Below, piece by piece: positions 25,772 through 37,700 of a stretch of 64,000 nucleotides of DNA. This stretch comes from Sapria himalayana. Lineage: Eukaryota; Streptophyta; Magnoliopsida; Malpighiales; Rafflesiaceae. The translations under genes were made by a program, and so were the position numbers. Where the stretch lies: contig JAREIK010001468.1 in the NCBI GenBank assembly GCA_029783825.1, positions 3,270,261 through 3,334,260 on the forward strand, read 5' to 3'. Each line of letters starts with the position of its first letter. Within the stretch, counting starts at the first letter, position 1. Below the pieces are notes generated by a model, which was given only the letters and a program-made list of their open reading frames with translations, ran no database searches and was not told the origin of the DNA.

Positions 25772-28700
25772 ATTATATATATATATATATATATATAATA
25801 CTTATGGAAATTAGAAATCATTAATAATTATAGTGGATAAAACATATATAAATGTATGAATATATGTACACTGTATAATTTATATCTATATATACAGTCA
25901 TACACTACTCAATAAGTGAATCTATCTATATACATACTACATTGCAAATCAAAATTGTAGTGTTTGTGTGTAATTTATAATATTGTATTCATATATATAA
26001 TGTGTGTGTGTGTGTATAAATCATATATCCACAAAGAAATGGAGATGAGTAGACTATACTATATGAAAATTAGAAATCATTAAAAATAATAATTCCAAAA
26101 CAACAAAAAAACACATACATCACATTCACATATATGAGAGTCAAGGATGAGGAAGAGTATTGCTTTGCTTTGCGATTGTGATTTATGTTTGTGAATTATG
26201 ATTATTATGAGTGATTTGTTTATATTTTGTGATTTGTGAATGTGAAACAAAACAAAAAAACTAATAAAAGCAGGATGAAGAGAAGAGACAAGGGTGAATA
26301 ACTGTAATCATAGCTGCAGACAGATGAGAGGAGAGAAACAATCTCACAAAGATGACAGTCAGAACTCATCACTTTCTTGCATTTGCATTCTGCATCTAAA
26401 CGAGCGACAAAAATCATCATAGTTTATAGTAGAGAGTAAACACTCACCTAGACACCATGGGCCATGTTGCTAAGTCTAATGTATTAGGGTTTTTTTAAGT
26501 TTTCTTATTTGTGTTTTTTTGTACTTTTTATCATTTTTTTTATTTTTCTTTCTTTTCTTTATTTTTCTTTCTTTTCTCTCTTTCCTCTCTTTCCACTCTT
26601 TCCACTTTTTCTACTCTTTCCTTTCTTTCCTCTCTCTTTTATTTCTTTTCTTTTTTATTTTTTATTTTTTTATTATTTTTTTGGATCCATCTCATGCTGG
26701 GATTGGGTTTGGGTTGCTTTGAGCTGTAGGCTTGAATCCATCTCGAATTAAGGTGAGGTTGAGCAATCTCAACCCGAAATTGATTGCAACCCAAGGAAAG
26801 CTCTACCTGAACCAGAGTTTTCCTTGGGCTGGGTTTTATTACTCGGGTTAACTCAACCCAAGTTGCATCCATACATGGTGAGTCAAGCTATCACCCTTTA
26901 GATCCACAATGACTTCCTTGATACTCACTTTTCAAGGTTTGAAATATTTGACATCAAAATGCTCATTTCCTTCACAACCAAAAAGATTTTGGAGGGGTAA
27001 AAATTGACTTCTCAGGGAAAGATGAAATAGTTGGTCTACAAGGTTGTTACTTTCAATCTAAATCCCACATGATGAGTGGGTGTCAAATTTCATCCAAGGC
27101 CTATAGCATAGACTCCTTCTAGAGTATAAGTATATCAAGCAAAAGGTTTTGTTTTGAAGTAAGGGTGTTGATTTGCTTGAAATTGTGAAAGAATGTGCAT
27201 GGGTGTCTTAGACTCTAGGGTGTTATTTTGAATCAAAAATCCATTGAACTTAGCAACATACTCCTTTGTAGAGGAGTTTACTTGTTGCAACAGGTTCCAT
27301 TGGTCTAACAAACGAGAATAATATGATCAAGGGTGGTACTTCCTTTTCAATTGTTTCTTCATTTTTATCCAAATTCAAATAGGTAACTCAACTCTCTTTT
27401 ATCTTAATTGCTTGCTATTACGGCAATATTAATTGACTTTGTTGGTCAACTTTATAGAAACAAAACTCACTTTTAGACAATCAAAACAATATCGAGGGTT
27501 GAGTTGTTCGTAAAAGATAGTGGTTTCTATCAAATTGTTTCTCAAACACTAATCCTCTAAGTTTTCTTGGTCATGCATTTGTGGTGAGGGAGTGCAAATG
27601 ATGGAGTTGTCATTCATAAACAAATTTGTTGATTTAGGGTTTTAGTAGTGTTCTTGTTGTTGTCATGAAATCCATTAAAGTTTTTGCAAGATTCAAGAAG
27701 AGAGGAAGTAGATAGTGAGAGGGGAGGAAAGTTATTGGGGAAGCTAAGGCTTTATACAATATCATATAACTAATGTCCTTATATAACGAGCAAAATAATT
27801 AGGAAAGCTCATATGGTGAGTGTTCTCATCAAAAACATTAAAATAAATAATAAACATATAAAAACTCATAACCCCTGTAAAGCTGATTTATACATGCTCA
27901 CAGTACTCAGCTTTGATGAAAGAAAGATAAGTTGATATTTTTTCAAGGTTTTCGTGAAAATAATTATTGATTATTTTGCTGTCTGAATGTATATTGTAGT
28001 AATAGATGTGTCAAATGTCGTGCCAGACACGGCACGACATAAACTTTATATTGTACCTGACACATGAAAATAATCTGGCCGGCCTAGCATGACACGATGA
28101 CATAACCGAGTGTAGTGTTATGCAGGATTGTTGCCATGCAGGGCTGGCCAATTAGCCAACTTATGTGTCTGGCTAATTGTAATCGGTCACATAAGCAAGA
28201 TTGAGCTTATGTGGCTAGATTTTTAAAAAAATTATAATCCACTTCATTGGTTGGTCATCTGATGAGATTTGACCTGTGACCCTTAGCCGATCCTGGGTAT
28301 GCAGGTGCCTAGGCTGGTGGACTGTGCCTCTGAGCTAGGCACAATGGTCATGCCTAGCTCAACACGAGTCACAGCTTGTGTCTAGCCTGGCATGAGTCAC
28401 AGTTCATGTTCTCTAAGCACGACATGAACTATGCTATGGGCGGCATGGTCCTGGGCCAGACATTGTTTTGGACCATATTGTATCAAACCGTGCGCCTCTG
28501 CTTGGTTGACACCTCTATGTAGTAATTGGCATATTCTTAATTTTCTCCTTATGAAAGAAATAGTACAATTCATTATTCAATATATTTTGTATGTTCTTAA
28601 AATATTAGATTTGATACTATATGACTTATTGCTACTCCCTGATTATCATAATAAAGGTTAGTGGGAGAATAGAGTAAATACTTTATTTTTTTGAGATTCA

Positions 28701-31700
28701 AAATATTTTATAAGTAATTATTGTTATCATTTTGAACATTGCCTTTATATTTAATCTTAAAATAATTGTTTATCTCTTAATTTTTAGGAGACAATGTTGT
28801 CACTAAAAAAAAATGTAAAATCTTATTGTAAATCTTTTCTTTGTATATGTTGATGTCCAACTCGAATTTAAATACTCTATATTTTTTACTATGCGAAGAG
28901 ATGCTTCAAGTTGAATTTGTTGAGGATCTAGAAAATAATTAACTATACTGATTATGTATATTGTATTTGGTAAAGTCATAGTCAGATAGTTAAATTTTTT
29001 TATGATTCTTCAATTAATAGTAGTGTCTATAAGAGGCATTGTATCAAAAGTGAAGTCATTACTTAAATCAATAAGAATAATATTTACAATATTATTAAGT
29101 ACATGTTTCTTTAATGACAAGATGATATTCTTCGTAGAATAAATTATCTCAATGGCATAAAAATATATGAGTTTCTTGATGTTTTTTATTTAAAATTTTA
29201 TCATAAAGTATTTATTGAGTTGAGTGATTTTTAGCTCGTTATTTTTTGTAATTAGAATACTATTCACATAGACAATCATGAAAATCAATTTGGCATCAGA
29301 ATTCTTTTGGAAGAATAAAGAAATATCATTAACATACTTGTGTATTCTAAACGAAGTAACAGCTCGTGAAAATTTCACAAACTAGATTTTTGGTGATTGC
29401 TTAAGATTATACAATCTTTTGGACAATCTATACTCTATATTTGACTATATTGCTTGAGACTTTTGTGATTATTTCATATACACTTAGAGGTGTCAACCGG
29501 CTCGGCACGAGGCACGGCACGGTTCGGCCGTGCATGGGCCGGCCCAACACGGGAAAATCTCATGCCCGGGCCCGTGTCGTGCCCCGGTTAGGCATGAGCC
29601 GTGCCTGGCCCGTGCCATGCCGTGCCTGGCCCGTGCCATGCCGTGCCTGGCCCGTGCCATGCCGTGCCTGGCCCGTGCCATGCCGTGCCTGGCCCGGCAC
29701 GGTTTGGCCCCGTGGCACGGCACACCGGCACTGGTTCGTCCCGTGTCGGGTGTCCCCTGAACCCGATTCCACGATCGCCCCTCTCGCAAAAAAGACTGCG
29801 GGTCAGGTCTGATTGGACCCGACCCACGATCCCATGAGGCCCGAACCATACGGCCAGGCGATGCCTGAGCGGGCCGTGCCGGGCCAGGCATGAAGGCACG
29901 CTTGTGCTCAAAAAAAATAGGCCGGGCTGGCCCGGCTTGTTTGACACCTTTATATACACTTCTTTTTTAAGATCATCATGGAGAAATATATTATTTATAT
30001 TTAGTTCACGTATCTTTCAATTATGAAATATTACAAGATAAATAATAATATGTACCGAGATCTTCTTAGCCATTGGAGAGTATATCTTCGATGGCCAAGA
30101 AGATATTATAAGAGAAATATCTTAGTATCATCTCCTTGCTATAAATTTTGTCTTAAGGTGATCTATCTTTTCATTCGGATATGTCTTCTTAGTGAATACT
30201 CACCGCCAACTAACAATAGGCCTATTTGAATATCTTAGTATTAGTTTTCAAGTCTCATTAGAATGGAGGATATATATATATATATTTATCATGACTTGAT
30301 ATCATTTTAGTTAAGATAATGTTTTAAAAGGAGACTTGAACGTATTAGTTTTATTAAGAGAAATAATAAAAGAAAGAACAAGAAAAGAGTAGTAACTTTT
30401 AAAGTTAGATATTGAGTATAACTTTTTTATTCCTTCTTGAGAGTGATCTAAATGTCAAGATTAGATGGATTGACTATAAGATTGTTTGGTTTCTTGGTAA
30501 GCTTATTCATCTATTAGTATAAATTTTAAGTTCTGCATAGTCAAGTTTCTTAGTTGCTAATTCAATATGAGTTTATATTAGTACATACTCTTTTATTATC
30601 ACATCATTTAGGTTTGAATGAGACTTTTTTGTTTGGGAACTCTTATTCCTATTAGATTAAATATGATTTGAATTTATTAATAGATATTATACCTATATGA
30701 GAGTAACATAATATTTAATATTAGCATGATAAGATATAGTTGATGAATGACTCTTTCTATTAATTGATGATCTAGGCAGACTATAAATAAAAGGGAAGGG
30801 GTAATGCATCCAAGTACAATATCGTGATTCATACTCATCATAGACTCGTTAAAGATTGATTCATGGTCAAAAAATATAGCATTTGTACTCTGTAAATTTC
30901 TATCAGTTTTTTTGGTGAGAAATACTTGTACTTTCTTTGGGTACTAGAATATTTTAGAAAAATTTATCATATGGTTATAGATGTTAGTTTTGTCTCATCT
31001 TGAAAAATGTTAAAAGACAATAAATATTTAAAAATTAAGAGATAAGCTAAATAATTTCTTTCCATGATATATGATCTAGAAGGATATGTGCTCAGAAATG
31101 ATAAAAAAAGATATTTGAATAATGAGATAAATTATAGTTAAAATTATATTTTCCTAAAAATATTTTAGAATACTATTTTCACTTAGGAGTGTTCGAGTAT
31201 TTTTATTTAAATTTCTATTCTTTTTTTTAGTCATCTTATTTTGTTGGTGTGTGACGATATAAGAAGTTTAGTGTATAATTTTATGATTTATATAATTAGT
31301 ATTAAATTAATTTAATATATATATTCTAATTTATTATTATTTTTAATTATTTAATATTATTATTGAATTATGTTTTAATCTTTTTGTGAATTGTTTGGAA
31401 AATAAAAATAATTTATGATTTATCATGAAAGAGATATATCTATGTATATCTCGAGCAGTTATAAATAAAAGTGATTATATACTTAAATTTCTATTAGGTC
31501 ATATTACTACTAGATTTTTATGTCTGAGTATATAAGATTAAATGAATACTTACTCAAACTAGATTAGCATGTAAAATATGAAGTTTTGATAAGTATTTTT
31601 AGCTGATATATCTCATACTTTATGATTCAAAGATTCTTAAAATTAAGGTAAAATATTCTTATCTTGGTCAGTGTTAGGTGACCAAATTGAGAATACATCA

Positions 31701-34700
31701 ATAATGTGCCAAAAATACTTAATATATAGAATGAGATTTTATCTTTTTAATGGCTGATATGTTTTATATTCTATGATCAAAATATTCTTAAGATTATAGT
31801 AAAATATTTTTATCCTAGATTAAGCTGGATGATCATATTAAGAATGCATTAGTAATAGGTCAAAAATACACAAATAACTAAAATGAAATTTTACCTTTGA
31901 AGAGAGAATAGGTATTCTAATTTGCTAAATCTCAAATAGAATATTTTTCAGAGCATCTTGATTCTAAAGATAAATATTATTAGAAGTAAAAATAAAGTCG
32001 GACTTATTAATTGAAAAGATGATTCATAGATAATTAACTAATAGGATAATCAAAAATAAATAAGAGATACAAGAAATAAAAAAAAGATCAAACTAGATAT
32101 TATTATATTCATAGCTTTCGAATATTTGTCATTGATGAAAATACTATTATTAGAATAAGAAAAGAATGTAAAAATAAAAAATAATTATAATTGATGTGAC
32201 AATTTGTTCATGTCTTGATGATCCAAGAATTTGAAGTGAGAATACAAGTAAAAAGAATTAGCTATACTCAATGGAATAAAAGAATGTATTATTGTTTGAG
32301 TGTAATTTTGTATATTGCTCTCTAATAAGTATAATGGTAGATAAATTTTGTGAGAATTTTTGGATGACTCCAATAGTCAACCTATCCCTCTCATAATTAT
32401 ATGATGGTCTTAGTATTTCTCTGGAAATAATATTAAATAACTATTTCTGTTGTGATTTTTTATCTTGTAATGAGTATATTTGACCGTGACTCTCCTCTAT
32501 CTACGTCCAGTGCAATAAGCAGATAATCAATGTTATGCCAAAAAATAATTACACCCAACTTTTATTTAAATAAACTCGAACTCTATTTAAAGCTTTTATC
32601 CAAATGTTGTCGTGCACAACCAGAGGTTGTGCCATCACCCGTGCACCCCAAAATTGCCGTTCACTAGAAATGGACCTCCTCCGATGCTATTTTCAAGAAT
32701 TATAGGGTTTTGACATGGGTTTGGGAATGGAGAGAGGGAGAAAAAAATGATAATTTTATTAATTTGGGAAAAAAAACTAAACAGTAAACATCAACAATGT
32801 TCAAAATTGCAATGTGGTGTGTGGTAGAAAAAAATTTAAAGTAGGTTGATAATTTAAAATTTAGTAGTGATGAAGTTAACATTTTCGTTTTGCTTTGCCT
32901 AGCAAGAGGTTAACTTCAGTTTTTTTTTTTTTTTTGCAGATTGGTTTTGTTCGATGAAAATAATTGATGAATCACATAATAAATCTGGTATCACAGTCAA
33001 TCTTTTTGCAGAAAGGGTGGACAAGCTTCCTTTGGGGCCATCTCCAGGCGATATAATTCAGCTTTCTCATGTTATGGTATTAGCTCGTAACATAATTTCT
33101 TTGAAATTTGATATATTTTTTTTAAATATGGAGTGTTGTTGTTCTATGGGATTGATACTGCATGCATAGTTTGTGTAAAGTGTTTTAGTTGCTCTAAAGT
33201 CAGGGAGTGCTTTTTGCTTATTGACGGAAGGGGTCAAGTCTTTGTATATGAATTAGGCCTGATGAACTAGTGGAGGAAGAGGTGAATGCACAGAAATAAA
33301 AATGAATTTCGCCAAGTTGGAAGAGTATTATAATTTTTTTTTAATGTGATTTTGTGTTGGGTCTGTTTGACCCAATTATTTTTAGTAAGTCTGACTCAGT
33401 TTGGTACTAATTTGCTAATACTTTTTGCAGAAGTTGTTGGTGTTAGGATGTTGGGCTCTCACGCCCCTAACCCAGGCTAGCCTGGGTGCGGCGCTTTTCA
33501 GCCACAGCTAGCCTGGGTTTGAATCAGGCGAGCTAGACACCCTGGCCATGCCCAAGGGTGCCTGGCTATGGTTGTGGCTGGTGCTGGTCCACAGCTGACT
33601 GCTTCAGGGCCCAGTCCCGGACTTCTTTCGACAGCTGGTTGCAGGTGTATATGCTGGGCCTGCAGACTAGTGGTAGGCTGGCTGACAGTAGCCAGATTCC
33701 AGCAGCCAACAATCTGCAGCTTCTGCAACTACAACTGCAACTGCAACTGCAACTGCAAGCATGTTGAAATATAAACTTATTTTAATAATAATAATAATAA
33801 TTTTAAAAATTATAGACTTGGTCAAAGTTAGTTGAGAATTAAATATAACTTTGAATTTTTTAAGTAATATAACTACCTAAGACTAAGCCTAAGATAGTTG
33901 AGAGTTTTGTGGAGAGTTTAGTGGGATTTGTAACCTATAAATAACTATATTGTACTTGTGTTTAATGTATTCTATTCTAAAGTGTATTGAAGTTTTTTTA
34001 AGCGTTATTATTCTTCTATTATTTTCCATTTTTTATTTCCAACAAAGTGGTATCAGAGGTTGATGGTTAATAGCGAGGTGATGACGAATAGTGGTATGAC
34101 CCCCTTTCCAAGTCTCAGTGCTCCACAAGAGCAATTATGACAACTGAAGTATTAAGTTGAAGGCCCTCCTTAGATCACAAGATGTGTGGGACATAATTGA
34201 GAAAGATCATGAACAACCAGAGAATGAAGATGCCCTATCTCGAGCTCAAAAGGATAGTTTGAGAGACTCGAGAAAGAGAGACAAGAAGGATCTCTATCTA
34301 ATCTATCAAGGATTAGATGAAGATGCTTTTGAGAAAATCTCAGAAGCAAAGACTGCAAAAGAAGCATGAGAAAAGCTTCAAACCTCATATAAGGGTGCAG
34401 ATCTGGTTAAGAAAGTACGTCTTCAAACATTAAGAGCTGAGTTTGAAGCCTTAAATATGAAAGGAGGAGAAGTCATTTCAGTCTACTTCTCTAGAGTTTT
34501 AACAGTCACAAATTAATTAAAAAGAAATTGTGAAATATTAAGTGATGTAAAAATCATGAAAAAGATTCTTCGATCGATAGATGAAAAATTTGATCATATT
34601 GTCGCTTTATTGAAGAAACAAAAGACTTGCAAACCATGATAATAGAACAGTTGATGAGTTCCTTGCAAGCCCATGAAGAAAAGAGGAAGAAGAAAGAATG

Positions 34701-37700
34701 TATCGTAGAGCAATCACTCAAAACTCAGATTAATAATGTCCAGAATGATAGAAAGCAACAATGAAGAGGTCGCGGTCGTGGAAGCCATGGACATGGACGT
34801 GGACGTGGACAAAGTTGGAGGTCCTATGATAATAATAATAATATCCAAAGAGAAAAAAGCACAATAAGAGGTTATGAGAGAGACAACTACAGATCGATGT
34901 ATGATAAGTCACATATCAAATGTTATAACTGTAAAAGGTTTGACCATTATGCCTCAGAATGTAGAGCTCCAAATAATAAAAAAAGTTGAAGAAAAAGCCA
35001 ATTATGTGGAATAAAAAAGTCAAGACTGTGAAACCTTACTGCTGGCTTATAAGGGAAATGCAAAAAGTGAAGATAACTCATGGTACCTTGATTTTGGTGA
35101 AAGCAATCATATGTGTGGGAAAAGAAGCATGTTCGTAGAACTTGATGAATCAGTAAGTGGGAATGTGATTTTTGGAAATGAATCAAAAGTAGCAGTAAAA
35201 GGTAGAGGTAACATTCTCATTCGATTAAAGAATGGAAATCATCAATTCATTTCCAATGTTTATTATGTACTAAACATGAAAAGTAAGATTTTGAGTCTAG
35301 GACAGCTCTTAGAGAAAGATTATGATATCCATCTAAAAGATAATAATCTTTCTATAAGAGATAAGAAAAATAATTTAATTGCTAAAGTGCCAATGTCAAA
35401 AAATCGAATGTTTATACTTGGCATTCAAAGTGATATTGTAAAGTGTCTCAAGACATGTTACAAAGACACAACTTGGCTTTGGCATCTTCGGTCTGGATAT
35501 CTCAACTTCGGAGGATTGAAATTACTCTCTAAAAAGTAAATGGTGAAAGGACTACCAATCATTAGTCATCCTGATCAAATATGTGAAGGATGTCTACTTG
35601 GAAAGCAATTCAAGAAGTGCTTTCCAAAGGAGTCATGCTCAAGAGCTCGAAAGCCACTGGAACTTATACATACAGATGTGTGTGGTCCAATCAAGCCAAG
35701 CTCACTTGGTAAGAGCAACTATTTTCTTCCCTTTATAGATGATTATTCAAGAAAAACTTGGGTTTATTTCTTAAAGAGAAAAATCAGAGGTATTTGAAAA
35801 ATTCAAGAAGTTCAAAGCCCTTGTTGAGAAGGAAAGCGAGCTTCTAATCAAATTCATGAGATTGGATCGTGAAGGAGAATTTACATCGAACAAATTTTAA
35901 AAATATTGTGAAGATCATGGAATTCAATGACCTCTCACAGTTCCGAGATCCCCCCAACAAAATGGAGTAACAGAAAGTAAGAATAGAACTATCCTTGACA
36001 TGGTGAGGAGCATGCTTAAAAGCAAGAAGCTACCAAAAGAATTGTGGGCAGAAGCAATTGCATGTGCAGTGTATCTATCCAATCGATCTCTAACAAGAAG
36101 CGTATGGGGGAAAACACCACAAGAAGCTTGGAGTGGAAGAAAGCCAAGTATTTTTCATCTAAAAGTCTTCGGAAGCATAGCTCATGTGTATGTTCCGGAT
36201 GAGCAAAGAAGTAAGATGGATGATAAAAGTCAAAAATATATCTTCATTGGTTATGATGCAAACTCTAAAGGCTACAAACTTTATAATCCTGATACTGGAA
36301 AGACAGTCATTAGTCGAGATGTCATATTTGATGAAGAAGGTGAATGAGATTGGGAACAACAAAATGAAGACTACAATTTCTTTCCTTATGTTGAAGAAAA
36401 TGATGTGGAACATCCAACGCTAGAACAAGCAGAAGACGAGCCAGCTACTCCACCAATTTTACCAGCTGGGAGTATTCAAGAAGAGGAAAGCTCAAGCGAA
36501 AGAATTCCACGTTTCAGAAGTATACAAGAAATATATGTGGTAACAGAAAATCAAGAGAATCTTACTCTCTTTTATCTCTTTGTCGACTGTGAACATATGA
36601 ACTTTTAAGAAGCAATTAGAAATAAGAATTGGAAACAAGCAATGAATGAAGAAATAAAGGCAATCAATAAGAATGATACATGGGAATTAGCTTCACTTCC
36701 TAAAGGGCACAAGGCAATTAGTGTGAAATGGGTGTACAAAGCAAAGAAAAATATCAAAGGAGAAGTCAAAAGATACAAGGCAAGATTGGTGGCAAAAGGT
36801 TACAGTCAAAGAGCCGGTATTGATTATGATGAGGTATTTGCTTCTGTTGCTCGATTAGAAACTATTAGATTTTTTATTTCCTTGGCTGCTCAAAATAATT
36901 GGAGGATACAACAAATGGATGTAAAAATTGTCTTGCTAAATGGAGTCCTTGAAGAAGAAATCTATATTGAGCAACCACAAGGGTATGAAGTAAAAGGAGG
37001 AGAAGCTAAAGTCTTAAAGCTGAAGAAGACACTATATGGATTGAAGCAAGCTCCAAGAGCTTGGAATGCTCGAATTGACAAATACCTTCAAGGAAGAAAT
37101 TTCATCAAGTGTCCATATGAGCATGCAATCTATATCAAAATTAAAAATGATGATATTCTTATTGTATGCTTGTATGTAGATGATTTAATCTTCACAGGTA
37201 GCAATTTAAACATATTTGACAAGTTCAAGAAAGAAATGACAAATGAGTTCGAGATGACCGATATTGGACTCATGTCTTACTACCTTGGTATTGAAGTTAA
37301 ACAAGAAGAAAAGGAAATTCTAATCACCCTTAGAAGGCTATGCTAAAGATATACTAAAGAAGTTCAAGATGGATAACTCTAATACAGTTGGCACGCCAAT
37401 GGAATGTGGAATCAAATTATCCAAGAATGAGAAAGGAAATAGGGTGGATCCCACTCTCTACAAAAGCTTGGTGGGAAGTCTACGCTATCTAACATGTACA
37501 AGGCCTGATATTCTTCATGCGGTTGGAGTCATTAGTAGATACATGGAGAATCCAACAACAACTAATTGAAAGACAGCAAAGAGAATCCTTCGCTATATTA
37601 AAGGCACTACAGACTTCGGATTGTATTATTCTGTTTGTGATAATTTCAAGCTTGTTGGGTATAACGATAGTAATTGGAGTAAAGACATGGATGATCGCAA

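Larger units (their letters stand above)
28526..32400 (-). mobile_element. Decayed Copia-type element with nested MITE
   Basis: Minus-strand frame 29378-29190 reads [17 protein letters not shown], then [20 protein letters not shown], which is the reverse-transcriptase YVDD region of Copia with DD changed to NS. Sequence at 30240-30700 resembles 48360-48800, suggesting the same family at both sites. A MITE (29485-29952) sits inside. Boundaries and LTRs were not identified, and 30700-32400 shows nothing distinctive. Confidence 0.5.
18458..32939 (+). other. POT1 intron 1 (14.5 kb)
   Basis: It is made largely of repeats: hAT-type MITEs at 19454, 28003 and 29485, Copia remnants on the opposite strand, a polypyrimidine tract and an AT-rich duplication. 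Between 18458 and 19453, 19799 and 20459, 24060 and 24900, and 32400 and 32939 I see only non-coding AT-rich DNA. Confidence 0.85.

Noticed and set aside
29441..29959. Overlapping open frames of 70-132 codons on both strands
   Set aside because: All fall in a GC-rich MITE with a 21-bp tandem repeat. Openness in many frames at once reflects composition.
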